64,000 nt of DNA, from assembly GCF_020883495.1 (NCBI RefSeq), contig NZ_CP086610.1:248001-312000 (forward strand). The letters run 5' to 3'. The notes under the pieces are model-generated. The model was not told where the DNA came from and did not search any database. It saw only the letters and a list, made by a program, of their open reading frames with translations. Numbering within the stretch: position 1 is the stretch's first letter; the number at the start of each line of letters is the position of its first letter. Positions 1 through 7,781 of this stretch are shown piece by piece. The stretch comes from Shinella zoogloeoides. GTDB lineage: Bacteria; Pseudomonadota; Alphaproteobacteria; Rhizobiales; Rhizobiaceae. Position numbers and translations under genes: made by a program.

Positions 1-354
1 GTCGACGCTGACGCGGCTGATGAACGAGGCCCAGAGCGAGAGGCTGCGGCTGTTGGCGACCGGTTCCGTCAGGTTGATGACGATGAAGTCGCGCAGCCGC
101 GTCTGCGGATCGCCCGCAACCCGCTCGGCCTTTTCGGTAAGCCTTGCGATGACGATGCGGTAGGCTTCCTGAAGGATATGCTCCTTCGACTGGAAATAAT
201 GCCGGATGAGGCCCGCCGTGACGCCCGCCTTGATGGCGATCTGCCGGACCGTCGCGCCTTCGAGGCCATATTCCGCGATGCAGTCGAGCGTCGCCTCGAT
301 CAGATCGTGGCGGCGTTCGGCTTCGGGAGCGCGATGGAAGGTCCGGCGGGCCAT
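1..354 (-). CDS. TetR-family transcriptional regulator (BetI-like), 3' end outside window
   Basis: The frame reads MARRTFHRAPEAERRHDLIE and stays open to the window edge, so the C-terminal ligand domain is missing here. Residues about 10-55 form a TetR helix-turn-helix with the usual G-x-x-G-A-T-V-R-Q-I-A and AGVTAGLIRHYF pattern, close to the BetI/AcrR subgroup. The start is the only ATG before the conserved N-terminus. It lies 10 bp downstream of the dimethylarginine-hydrolase-like gene on the same strand, so the two are probably co-transcribed and the regulator probably controls that gene and the divergent ABC transporter. The fold is clear; the ligand is unknown. The BetI likeness does not imply choline as ligand. 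Confidence 0.85.
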   Translation of the reverse strand, partial: MARRTFHRAPEAERRHDLIEATLDCIAEYGLEGATVRQIAIKAGVTAGLIRHYFQSKEHILQEAYRIVIARLTEKAERVAGDPQTRLRDFIVINLTEPVANSRSLSLWASFISRVSVD

Positions 355-364
355 GATGCCTCCT

Positions 365-1243
365 CTACGCCGCCCGGCGCAGCACCGGCCGCGTCAGGCA
401 GGTCGGGCCGCCCTCGCAGGCGATGCAGAGCGCGTCGGCCTCGAAGGTCTCCACCTTGCAGCCGGCGGCTTCCATGGCCGCCTTGGTCGCCGGGAAGCCT
501 TCCACCATGATGACCTCGTGCGGACGGGTCGGCAGCACGTTGAGCGACAGGCCGTTGCTGGCGTGGAATTCGTCGGCCGGAGCCTCGATCAGGCGTATGC
601 CGCGCTTCTTCAGCATCTGGTAGAAGGCGGCCGGTAGCAGCGGGGCGAAGACGAGCGCGAGATCGTCGGCAAGCGGGCTCATCACGCTCATCAGGTGAAG
701 GCAGGCTTCCTCGCCGTGCCAGAGCGGCAGGTCATAGGCGAGAACCGTGACGCCATGCGGCGCGAGGATCTGCGTGATCTGGTCGATGCCTTCCTGGTTG
801 GTGCGCACGCCGCGGCCGATGACCAGCGTCTTCGCGTCAAGCCAGATGCAGTCGCCGCCCTCGACCGTGCCTTCGCCCGTGATGCGGCCGAGGATGGGGA
901 TCTGCCGCTCGGCATAGGCCTTCTCGTGCAGCGCCGTCTCCGCGACGCGCAGCGGCTTGCCCATGCGCAGCAGGATCGCGCCGTGGTCCGACATCAGCGA
1001 CGGGTCGTGGGTGAACATGGCGTCGGCAAGCCCGTCGCCGTCATCCTCCAGCCAGATGATCTCGGTGCCGGATTTTTCGACCAGTTCGGCGAAGGCCTTG
1101 TACTGGTGGACCGCGCGGGCGCCGTCGAAGGTCGGGCCATAATGCCACTTGGCGGGATCGGCCGCCGCAAGGCTGCTGCCTGGGCGGCGCATCAGGACGC
1201 GCTTCAGGGGGGCCGACATTTCCTGCGAACCGTAGGCGGTCAT
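365..1243 (-). CDS. Amidinotransferase/DDAH-family hydrolase (dimethylarginine dimethylaminohydrolase-like)
   Basis: This 292-residue protein belongs to the guanidino-group modifying superfamily (arginine deiminase, DDAH, amidinotransferase). Visible catalytic features are the EGGD motif (about 128-131), a His in CLHLMSV (His183) and a nucleophilic Cys near the C-terminus in GGPTCLTRP (Cys282). These are the expected Glu/Asp, His, Cys set. Family enzymes hydrolyse or transfer the guanidino group of arginine derivatives, giving citrulline plus an amine in DDAH. It is divergent from an amino-acid ABC transporter and upstream of a TetR gene, which suggests that it processes an imported guanidino compound. 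The family is secure. The exact substrate (methylated arginine, arginine or another guanidine) is inference. The start ATG at 1243 is preceded by a GAGGAG-like site. Confidence 0.85.
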   Translation of the reverse strand: MTAYGSQEMSAPLKRVLMRRPGSSLAAADPAKWHYGPTFDGARAVHQYKAFAELVEKSGTEIIWLEDDGDGLADAMFTHDPSLMSDHGAILLRMGKPLRVAETALHEKAYAERQIPILGRITGEGTVEGGDCIWLDAKTLVIGRGVRTNQEGIDQITQILAPHGVTVLAYDLPLWHGEEACLHLMSVMSPLADDLALVFAPLLPAAFYQMLKKRGIRLIEAPADEFHASNGLSLNVLPTRPHEVIMVEGFPATKAAMEAAGCKVETFEADALCIACEGGPTCLTRPVLRRAA

Positions 1244-1454
1244 TCAATGCTCCTCAAGAAAATGGATCGTGGACGGGCGCTGCCGGAAAAGTCAGCGATG
1301 CAGCTATTATACGCTTGAACAATTTCTTAACAAGTGCCACGATGGTTTCAACAAGAGGAAACGACGGGCCGAAGATGCCCGCGGGAACGCTGGAAAACAG
1401 GGAATTTGGCATGAGTCATGCATCGATTTTCCGTGCGCTGGAGACCGCTCCACG
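1244..1454. promoter_or_regulatory. Divergent promoter region with candidate operator
   Basis: This 211-bp gap separates two divergent transcription units. It holds an AT-rich patch at about 1300-1335 in which CTTG (1314-1317) and CAAG (1331-1334) flank an A/T-rich centre, a plausible but weak TetR-type dyad. An upstream in-frame extension of the ABC ATPase exists here but lacks family similarity. No riboswitch fold was recognised. Confidence 0.3.
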
Positions 1455-2228
1455 ATGACGGAACGCGCCGAGGCAATCGCGGTCACGGACCTGCACAAGC
1501 GCTTCGGGCCGCTGGAGGTTCTCAAGGGCGTATCGCTCACCGCGCATGAGGGCGACGTCATCGCCATCATCGGCGGTTCGGGTTCCGGCAAGTCCACCTT
1601 CCTTCGCTGTATCAACATGCTGGAGCTGCCGAGCGCCGGCACGGTGACGATCCACGGTGAGACCATCGCCATGAAGAAGGACGGCCATGGCGGCCTGATG
1701 CCTTCGGATCGCAGGCAGGTTCAGCGCATCCGCTCCCGCCTCGGCATGGTGTTCCAGAGCTTCAATCTCTGGCAGCATATGACCATTCTCGAAAACGTCA
1801 TCGAGGCGCCCGTCCATGTGCTGGGCGTAAAGAAGGACGAGGCCGTCGACCGGGCCGAGACGCTTCTGCGCCGCGTCGGCCTCTACGAGAAGCGCGATGC
1901 CTATCCGGCGTTCCTCTCGGGCGGCCAGCAGCAGCGCGCGGCCATTGCCCGGGCGCTCGCCATCCAGCCCCATGTCATGCTCTTCGACGAACCCACCTCC
2001 GCGCTCGACCCGGAACTGGTGGGCGAGGTGCTCTCCGTCATCGGCGACCTTGCCAAGGAGAAGCGCACGATGATCCTCGTCACCCACGAAATGAAGTTCG
2101 CCCGCAACGTGGCGAGCCATGTCGTGTTCCTGGCCGGCGGCGTCATCGAGGAACAGGGACCGCCCGACGAGATTTTCGGCGCGCCGAAATCGGAACGCCT
2201 CAAGAAGTTCATCAGCTCCATCCACTGA
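1455..2228 (+). CDS. Polar amino acid ABC transporter ATPase (HisP/GlnQ/OccP family)
   Basis: This 257-residue cytoplasmic ATPase has a complete nucleotide-binding domain: Walker A GGSGSGKST, Q-loop region MVFQSFNLW, signature LSGGQQQR, Walker B VMLFDEPTSALD and the switch His in LVTHEM. The LRCINMLE segment and the length are typical of the HisP/GlnQ polar amino acid group. ATP hydrolysis would power import through the two permeases encoded downstream. The frame is open further upstream, but ATG 1455 gives the standard N-terminus just before the conserved LHKRFGPLEVLKGVS. It is the first gene of an ATPase, binding protein, permease, permease, amidohydrolase operon divergent from the DDAH-like gene. 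Confidence 0.93.
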   Translation: MTERAEAIAVTDLHKRFGPLEVLKGVSLTAHEGDVIAIIGGSGSGKSTFLRCINMLELPSAGTVTIHGETIAMKKDGHGGLMPSDRRQVQRIRSRLGMVFQSFNLWQHMTILENVIEAPVHVLGVKKDEAVDRAETLLRRVGLYEKRDAYPAFLSGGQQQRAAIARALAIQPHVMLFDEPTSALDPELVGEVLSVIGDLAKEKRTMILVTHEMKFARNVASHVVFLAGGVIEEQGPPDEIFGAPKSERLKKFISSIH

Positions 2229-2256
2229 AAATCATAAGACCAGCAGAGGGAAGATC

Positions 2257-3039
2257 ATGAAGAGTGCCTTGAAGACCATCGCCCTTGCCGCCGCCATCGG
2301 CCTTGCGGCCATTTCCGGCGCGGCTGCCCAGCAGGTTCGCGTCGGCTTTGCCGCCGAACCCTACCCGCCCTTCACCTCGCCGGACGCCTCGGGCAACTGG
2401 GAAGGCTGGGAGGTGGACTTCATGAAGGCGATCTGTGCCGAAGCCAAGCTCGACTGCGTCGTGACGCCCGTCGCCTGGGACGGCATCATTCCGGCGCTGA
2501 CCACCAGCAAGATCGACATGATCATCGGTTCCATGTCGATCACGCCGGAGCGCCAGCAGACCATCGATTTCTCCGACAAGTATTATAATTCGCTGCCGGG
2601 CATCATCGGCCCGAAGGACCAGAAATTCGAGCCGACGCCGGAAGGCCTCGCCGGCAAGACGCTGGGCGTGCAGGTGGCGACCATCCATCAGGTCTATGCC
2701 AACAAGTACTTCGCCCCGGCCGGCGTGACGGTCAAGGAATACCAGACGCAGGACGAGGCCAACAACGACCTCGCCGCCGGCCGCATCGATGCGGTGCAGG
2801 CCGACTCCGTCGCCATGCTGGAATTCCTCAAGACCGAGCAGGGCAGCGCCTGCTGCGACATGAAGGGCATGGTGAAAGACGATCCGGAAGTCCTCGGCCT
2901 CGGCGTCGGCGTCGGCCTGCGCAAGGGTGAGACGGAGCTGAAGGACAAGATCAACGCCGCGATCAAGGCGATCCGCGAGAACGGCAAATACGAAGAGTTC
3001 TCGAAGAAGTACTTCGATTTCGACATCTACGGCGGTTGA
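2257..3039 (+). CDS. Family 3 periplasmic amino-acid-binding protein
   Basis: This 260-residue solute-binding protein has a Sec signal peptide (MKSALKTIALAAAIGL, probable cleavage after GAAAQ or AAA). The mature part shows the SBP_bac_3 pattern: VGFAAEPYPPF at the start, GWEVDFMKAIC, WDGIIPALTTSKIDMI and the MSITPERQQTIDFS segment with the ligand carboxylate-binding Arg. Best resemblance is to lysine/arginine/ornithine and opine binders. Start ATG 2257 has a GAGGG site 8 bp upstream. It lies 28 bp behind the ATPase gene and probably sets the specificity of the system. Two Cys in SACCDM are unusual and could be a local feature of this protein. Confidence 0.92.
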   Translation: MKSALKTIALAAAIGLAAISGAAAQQVRVGFAAEPYPPFTSPDASGNWEGWEVDFMKAICAEAKLDCVVTPVAWDGIIPALTTSKIDMIIGSMSITPERQQTIDFSDKYYNSLPGIIGPKDQKFEPTPEGLAGKTLGVQVATIHQVYANKYFAPAGVTVKEYQTQDEANNDLAAGRIDAVQADSVAMLEFLKTEQGSACCDMKGMVKDDPEVLGLGVGVGLRKGETELKDKINAAIKAIRENGKYEEFSKKYFDFDIYGG

Positions 3040-3056
3040 TTTCGTCTGCCGGGCCT

Positions 3057-3200
3057 TTGCCCCTCACCCTAGCCCTCTCCCCGCAAACGGGGAGAGGGGA
3101 CGTGCCCCACGCATAGTCATTGGCTGGGGAGAACGGCGCGGCATATCTCCTTCTCCCCGCTTGCGGGGAGAAGGTGGCCGGCAGGCCGGATGAGGGGCAA
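3057..3200. repeat. RIME-type rhizobial intergenic mosaic repeat, copy 1
   Basis: A 144-bp palindromic element bounded by perfect inverted repeats TTGCCCCTCA and TGAGGGGCAA. Inside are two strong hairpins built on CTCTCCCCGC/GCGGGGAGAG-like arms and CTTCTCCCCGC/GCGGGGAGAAG. This matches the rhizobium-specific intergenic mosaic element pattern. It sits between the binding-protein and permease genes of one operon, where it could modulate mRNA stability or attenuate downstream expression. A second copy is at 47005-47145. Confidence 0.85.
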
Positions 3201-3255
3201 GCCTCTCCCCGAAGAAGAAACGCCGCGAGATTGACCTGAAGGAACAGAAGACCCC

Positions 3256-3984
3256 ATGGCCGATGCCGGATCGCTGATCAACTGGAGCCTGCTTGCCCTC
3301 GAACCGCCCGGCTGGGGCGGGGTTCTCCTGGCGGGACTGTGGAATTCCATCCAGATCGCCATCGGCGGCTACGGGCTGGGCCTGATCCTCGGCACCGGCG
3401 GGGCCATGGGCAAGCTCTATGGCGGCCCGGTCACCAAGGATCTGCTGGAAGTCTACACGACGCTCGTGCGCGCGGTGCCCGAACTCGTGCTGATCCTCAT
3501 TCTTTATTATGCCGGCACGGATGTGCTGAACCAGATTTCCGCTGCCCTCGGCTGGGGGGCGGTCGATATCAGCGGCCTTGCGGCGGGCATCTTCGTCATC
3601 GGCGTCGTGCAGGGCGCCTATTCGACGGAGGTGCTGCGCGGGGCGATCAAGGCGGTGCCGGCGGGCGAGATCGAGGCGGCGCGGGCCTATGGCATGTCGC
3701 CGGTGCAGATCATGCGCCGCGTCACCCTGCCGGCCATGCTGCCGCATGCCATTCCCGGCCTTTCCAATCTCTGGCTGATCGCCACCAAGGATACGGCGCT
3801 GCTGGCCGTGGTCGGCTTCAGCGAACTGACGCTGGTTACGCGGCAGGCGGCGGGCAGCACCAAGGCCTATCTTCTCTTCTTCTGCGCGGCGGGCGCGCTC
3901 TACCTGATGATCACGCTGGTTTCCAACGTGCTGATCGGCTTCATCGAGCGCCATTACCGGCGCGGCATGGTGAGGCCGGCCTGA
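3256..3984 (+). CDS. Amino acid ABC transporter permease 1 (HisQ/OccQ-type)
   Basis: This 242-residue inner-membrane permease has about five hydrophobic segments. The cytoplasmic coupling motif reads GEIEAARAYGMSPVQIMRRV, the EAA loop of polar amino acid permeases. Length and N-terminal topology match HisQ/OccQ. It forms the translocation pore with the next gene product. ATG 3256 follows the RIME repeat and has a GAAGGAAC site upstream. The stop codon overlaps the start of the next permease in an ATGA, so the two are translationally coupled. Confidence 0.92.
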   Translation: MADAGSLINWSLLALEPPGWGGVLLAGLWNSIQIAIGGYGLGLILGTGGAMGKLYGGPVTKDLLEVYTTLVRAVPELVLILILYYAGTDVLNQISAALGWGAVDISGLAAGIFVIGVVQGAYSTEVLRGAIKAVPAGEIEAARAYGMSPVQIMRRVTLPAMLPHAIPGLSNLWLIATKDTALLAVVGFSELTLVTRQAAGSTKAYLLFFCAAGALYLMITLVSNVLIGFIERHYRRGMVRPA

Positions 3985-4802
3985 TGAGCGAACAAACCGT
4001 CTCCGCCATGGCGCTCACCGAGCTGCCCTCAAAGCAGAGCTTCTTCAAGCCGCACCGCATCGTGCTGATGGCGATTGCCGCCATCCTCGTCTTCTGCATC
4101 GTCTGGTTCATGCGCTGGGACTGGGTGCCGAAATATTCCGGCAAGCTCGCCCACGGTGTCGGGGTGACGCTGCTGATGCTGTTCAGCACCGCGTTTCTCG
4201 GCTTCCTGCTCGCCGTACCCATCGGCCTCGTGCAGGTGACGGGACCGTGGCCGTTGAAGGCGCTGGCGAAGGGGTTCTGCACCGTCATTCGCGGCACGCC
4301 GCTGCTTCTGCAGCTCTGGCTGCTCTATTACGGCCTCGGTTCGCTGTTCCCGCAATTCCCGGGCATCCGCAATTCCTTCCTCTGGCCCTATCTGCGTGAG
4401 GCCTGGCCCTATGGCGTCGCGGCGCTGACGCTTTCCTTCGCCGCCTATGAAGGCGAGGTGATGCGCGGGGCCTTCGCCGGCGTGCCGCGGGGCGAGCTGG
4501 AAGCCGCCCGTGCCTATGGCATGAGCCCGTTCACGGCCTTCCGCCGCATCTGGCTGCCGCGCGCCGTGCATCGCGCCCTGCCGACGCTGAACGGCGAGAC
4601 GGTGCTGCAGCTCAAGTCGACGCCGCTGGTCGCGACGATCACCGTCATCGACGTCTATGCCGTCATCTCCAAGGTGCGGCAGGAAACCTACATTACCTAC
4701 GAGCCGCTGCTGCTGCTGGCGCTCATCTACCTTTGCCTGACCGCCATCCTGGTGGTCGCCTTCCGCTATTTCGAAAGCAAGATTCCGACCCGTGGTGCAT
4801 AG
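3984..4802 (+). CDS. Amino acid ABC transporter permease 2 (HisM/OccM-type)
   Basis: This 272-residue permease partner has a longer cytoplasmic N-terminus (about 35 residues, including KPHRIVLM) before the first membrane helix. The TVIRGTPLLLQLWLLYYGL segment and the coupling loop GELEAARAYGMSPFTAFRRI are diagnostic of HisM-type permeases. Start ATG 3984 overlaps the preceding TGA by one base. The frame is open far upstream, antisense-like to the first permease, but that part is not protein-like. The stop is directly followed by the amidohydrolase start at 4803. Confidence 0.92.
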   Translation: MSEQTVSAMALTELPSKQSFFKPHRIVLMAIAAILVFCIVWFMRWDWVPKYSGKLAHGVGVTLLMLFSTAFLGFLLAVPIGLVQVTGPWPLKALAKGFCTVIRGTPLLLQLWLLYYGLGSLFPQFPGIRNSFLWPYLREAWPYGVAALTLSFAAYEGEVMRGAFAGVPRGELEAARAYGMSPFTAFRRIWLPRAVHRALPTLNGETVLQLKSTPLVATITVIDVYAVISKVRQETYITYEPLLLLALIYLCLTAILVVAFRYFESKIPTRGA

Positions 4803-5972
4803 ATGACAATTCATACGACCCTCCTCAATTCCATGCCTGAAATGGTGGCGATCCGCCGGGACCTGCACGAGCACCCAGAACTCGGCCTGGAGGAGGTGCG
4901 CACCTCCGATGTCATTGCCCGGCATCTGGAAGGCTACGGCTACAAGGTGACGCGCGGCCTTGCGAAGACCGGCCTTGTCGCAACGCTGACCAACGGCACG
5001 AGCCGCAAGTCCATCGGCATCCGCGCCGATATCGACGCGCTGCCTATCTTCGAGGAGACGGGCCTTGCCTATGCCAGCAAGACGCCCGGCAAGATGCATG
5101 CCTGCGGCCATGACGGGCACACGGCCATGTTGCTGGGCGCGGCGAAGGCGATTGCCGAGCGGCGCAATTTCGACGGCACGGTGCATCTGATCTTCCAGCC
5201 GGCCGAGGAGAATTTCGGCGGGGCGAAGATCATGGTGGAGGAGGGGCTGTTCGACAAATTCCCCTGCGACGCCGTTTTCGCGCTCCATAACGAGCCGAAC
5301 CTGCCCTTCGGCCAGTTCGCCCTGCGCGACGGCCCGATCATGGCGGCGGTGGACGAGGCGCGCATCACGGTCAACGGTGTCGGCGGCCACGGCGCGGAGC
5401 CGCAGGAGACGGCGGATCCCATTGTCTGCGGCGCATCCATCGTCATGGCGCTTCAGACCATCGTCTCGCGCAACATCCATCCGCTCGACCCGACGGTGGT
5501 GACGGTCGGCTCGTTCCATGCCGGTTCGGCCAGCAACATCATCCCGAGCCGCGCGGAGATCGTCGTCGGCATCCGCTCCTTCGATCCCGCTGTGCGCGAC
5601 GAGCTGGAGCGCCGCATCCGCCTGATCGCCGAGCGGCAGGCCGAAAGCTACGGCATGAGCGCGACGGTGAACTACCAGCGCTTCTACGACGCGACCGTCA
5701 ATCACAAGGCCGAGACGGATCTGGTGCGCGACCTTGCCGTCCGCTTCGCCGGCGCCGGCAAGGTCGTGGACCTCAAGCGCCCCTTCATGGGCAGCGAGGA
5801 TTTCGCCTATATGCTGAAGGCGCGGCCGGGCACCTATTTCTTCCTCGGCGGCCGCAGCGGCGAGAACGACAAGTCGCTTCACCATCCCGGCTACAATTTC
5901 AACGACGACCTGCTGCCGGTCGGGGCCGCCTTCTGGACCGAACTGGCGGAACATTATCTGCGGGCGGCCTGA
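4803..5972 (+). CDS. M20-family amidohydrolase (N-acyl amino acid / hippurate hydrolase type)
   Basis: This 389-residue enzyme has the M20D metallo-amidohydrolase layout. RRDLHEHPELGLEE is at about 17-30. Metal ligands are visible in MHACGHDGHT (about 98-107) and QPAEEN, with the dimerisation-domain GGHGAEP and C-terminal GSEDFAYM and HHPGYNFND motifs. Members hydrolyse N-acyl amino acids, hippurate, indole-amino-acid conjugates or N-carbamoyl compounds. It starts immediately at the stop of the permease, so it belongs to the same operon. It probably removes an acyl group from the imported substrate inside the cell. The exact substrate is not readable from sequence. Confidence 0.9.
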   Translation: MTIHTTLLNSMPEMVAIRRDLHEHPELGLEEVRTSDVIARHLEGYGYKVTRGLAKTGLVATLTNGTSRKSIGIRADIDALPIFEETGLAYASKTPGKMHACGHDGHTAMLLGAAKAIAERRNFDGTVHLIFQPAEENFGGAKIMVEEGLFDKFPCDAVFALHNEPNLPFGQFALRDGPIMAAVDEARITVNGVGGHGAEPQETADPIVCGASIVMALQTIVSRNIHPLDPTVVTVGSFHAGSASNIIPSRAEIVVGIRSFDPAVRDELERRIRLIAERQAESYGMSATVNYQRFYDATVNHKAETDLVRDLAVRFAGAGKVVDLKRPFMGSEDFAYMLKARPGTYFFLGGRSGENDKSLHHPGYNFNDDLLPVGAAFWTELAEHYLRAA

Positions 5973-6073
5973 GTCGCCCTCAAGGAGGCTGTCGCGAGGC
6001 CCGCGAGGGATTCGCCGATGCCTTTGCGGGCCTCCGGCACCTGTGATTTGTCACATTTCGGTCACAATTCAAT

Positions 6074-6106
6074 CGGCCCCGGATGGTCTTCCGGGGCCGT
6101 TTTTTT
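6074..6106 (+). terminator. Rho-independent terminator of the ABC/amidohydrolase operon
   Basis: A perfect 10-bp stem (CGGCCCCGGA / TCCGGGGCCG) with a 6-nt loop is followed by seven T residues. It ends the operon about 100 bp after the M20 stop codon. Confidence 0.9.
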
Positions 6107-6588
6107 GACCGTCACACATTCGTGAAACTCTTGAAATCGCCGTTTCGGGTTTTACCGCCGCATTTGTTAACGATGCGCGCCAGCGCTGCATTTTTTGCGT
6201 GCGTTCTGGCCTTGGCTTTTGCCGGGTTCAAAAATTATCGTTTTTTATCAATCGGATAAATAATTGATAGTCAGGCCAGGTAAACCGTCCATCCAGACGG
6301 ATTGCTTGCTTTTCCGCAGATTCGGTTGTGGTCGGAAACGGTGGTTTTCACTGTTCGAAAAACGTTGACGGTTGTTTCCAAAATCAGACCCTTGCGTCCC
6401 ACAAATTGAGGGACCATCTTTAATTCACGAAAGCGGCACACCCACTTTCGGAAAGACAACCAAGGGAAAGACGATGTCGGAACTGTTGAAGCAAAGAGAG
6501 CTGTGAGCGCCCCGAAAATGGCCCGCCCCGGTGATCGAGCAAGACCACACCGCCGCTTCCACTGACCTATCTAAGAAGGATTACGACA
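6107..6588 (+). promoter_or_regulatory. Long leader/promoter region of the tandem secreted-protein genes
   Basis: This 480-bp region has no convincing gene. An AT-rich patch at 6225-6270 includes the inverted repeat TATCAAT (6246-6252) / ATTGATA (6263-6269). The region is the likely promoter and long 5' leader of the four downstream genes. A 10-codon ATG frame at 6474-6506 (MSELLKQREL) has a weak AAGGGA upstream but is probably chance. Confidence 0.35.
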
Positions 6589-6849
6589 ATGACCAAGACC
6601 CTCACCAAGACTTTCGCCGCCGCACTCGTTGCAGCCTCCGCCTTCGGCGCTTCCGCAGCCTTCGCCGGTGGCGACTACTATGTCGGCGGTTCCCCGGACG
6701 CCGTGCCGACCCAGTCCCAGAGCCAGCACCTCGACCGCTTCCAGACGAACAGCATCGGCAACAAGCACGTCGTCATTCGTCACCAGGGCGCCGACGTCCA
6801 GCAGCCTTACGACCGCGGCGACTATCGTCCGGCCGGCGTCAACAACTGA
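6589..6849 (+). CDS. Small secreted protein, tandem family copy 1
   Basis: This 86-residue protein has a clear Sec signal peptide (MTKTLTKTFAAALVAASAFG, cleavage after ASAAFA) and a mature chain of about 60 residues. The mature chain starts GGDYYVGG and ends with QQPYDRGDYRPAG. It is hydrophilic, Gln/Asn/Ser-rich and has no Cys. I do not recognise a named family. It is the first and most divergent of the first three copies (extra PDAVPTQSQSQHL segment). SD AAGGA lies 9 bp before the ATG. It is likely periplasmic or extracellular. Function unknown. Confidence 0.8.
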   Translation: MTKTLTKTFAAALVAASAFGASAAFAGGDYYVGGSPDAVPTQSQSQHLDRFQTNSIGNKHVVIRHQGADVQQPYDRGDYRPAGVNN

Positions 6850-6913
6850 TCGCCGTCAGCAGCAATCGACCTCCCAAGACTTGAACCGCAAGATTGAACC
6901 AAGGAATACGACA

Positions 6914-7159
6914 ATGACCAAGACCTTCACCAACACCGTCGCCGCCGCTCTCGTCGCAGCCTCCGCCTTCGGCGCTTCCGCAGCTTTCGCTGGCGGTGAC
7001 TACTATGTCGGCGGCGCACCGGCTCCGGCTCAGAACCAGAGCATCGACCGTTCGCAGACGAACAGCATCGGCGCCAAGCACGTCGTCAAGGGCGAAGGCG
7101 CTGCCGTGCAGCAGCCCTATGACCGCGGCGACTACCGTCCGGCCGGCATCAACAACTGA
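6914..7159 (+). CDS. Small secreted protein, tandem family copy 2
   Basis: This 81-residue paralogue has signal peptide MTKTFTNTVAAALVAASAFG, then GGDYYVGGAPAPAQNQS, TNSIGAKHVVKGEGAAVQQP and the terminal YDRGDYRPAGINN. It differs from copy 3 at a single residue (Val57 versus Ala57). Start ATG 6914 is preceded by AAGGAATACGACA, a translation-initiation block repeated before copies 3 and 4. The upstream frame is open but is not conserved with the other copies, so the ATG shared by all copies was chosen. Function unknown. Confidence 0.8.
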   Translation: MTKTFTNTVAAALVAASAFGASAAFAGGDYYVGGAPAPAQNQSIDRSQTNSIGAKHVVKGEGAAVQQPYDRGDYRPAGINN

Positions 7160-7217
7160 TCGCCGTCAGCAGCATCCTCCCAAGATTGAACGCAAGATTA
7201 CATCAAGGAATACGACA

Positions 7218-7463
7218 ATGACCAAGACTTTCACCAACACCGTCGCCGCCGCTCTCGTTGCAGCCTCCGCCTTCGGCGCCTCCGCAGCCTTCGCCGGCGG
7301 TGACTATTATGTCGGCGGCGCACCGGCTCCGGCTCAGAACCAGAGCATCGACCGTTCGCAGACGAACAGCATCGGCGCCAAGCACGCCGTCAAGGGCGAA
7401 GGCGCTGCCGTGCAGCAGCCCTATGACCGCGGGGACTATCGCCCGGCCGGTATCAACAACTGA
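7218..7463 (+). CDS. Small secreted protein, tandem family copy 3
   Basis: This 81-residue protein is nearly identical to copy 2 (one amino-acid change, AKHAVK for AKHVVK), with the same signal peptide, N-terminal mature motif GGDYYVGG and C-terminal YDRGDYRPAGINN. The spacer before it (stop, GATCGCCGTCAGCAGC, SD AAGGAATACGACA) is also a copy of the spacer before copy 2, so the duplication unit is gene plus leader of about 300 bp. It is likely the most recent duplication of the array. Function unknown. Confidence 0.8.
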   Translation: MTKTFTNTVAAALVAASAFGASAAFAGGDYYVGGAPAPAQNQSIDRSQTNSIGAKHAVKGEGAAVQQPYDRGDYRPAGINN

Positions 7464-7510
7464 TCGGCGCCCACAGCGTCATCCCGGACTTTGAATCAAG
7501 GAATACGACT

Positions 7511-7756
7511 ATGAAGACCCTCACCAACACCGTCGCCGCCGCTCTCGTTGCAGCTTCCGCCTTCGGCGCCTCCGCAGCCTTCGCTGGCGGTGACTACTAT
7601 GTCGGCGGCGCACCGTCGGCCCAGTCGCAGAGCATCGACACGGTCCGCACGCACAGCACCGGTGAGCGCGTTGCCGTTCGCGACACGACCGTCGAATACA
7701 AGAACAGCGATCGCGGCGATTATCGCCCGATGGTTCCGGCTGCCAACGCCAACTGA
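7511..7756 (+). CDS. Small secreted protein, tandem family copy 4 (divergent)
   Basis: This 81-residue paralogue starts MKTLTNTVAAALVAASAFG and keeps GGDYYVGGAPSAQSQSID. The centre has changed (TVRTHSTGERVAVRDTTVEY) and the C-terminus is DRGDYRPMVPAANAN. The signal peptide and GGDYYVGG/RGDYRP motifs are conserved while the middle diverges, so those ends are probably the functional constraint. The same AAGGAATACGAC leader precedes it. A strong hairpin follows at 7782. Function unknown. Confidence 0.8.
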   Translation: MKTLTNTVAAALVAASAFGASAAFAGGDYYVGGAPSAQSQSIDTVRTHSTGERVAVRDTTVEYKNSDRGDYRPMVPAANAN

Positions 7757-7781
7757 TCCACGGCGCGATCAGGTGATTTTC

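Noticed and set aside
6474..6506. 10-codon leader-peptide-like frame (MSELLKQREL)
   Set aside because: Only a weak SD and no attenuator hairpin or rich codon run was seen; a chance ORF is more likely.
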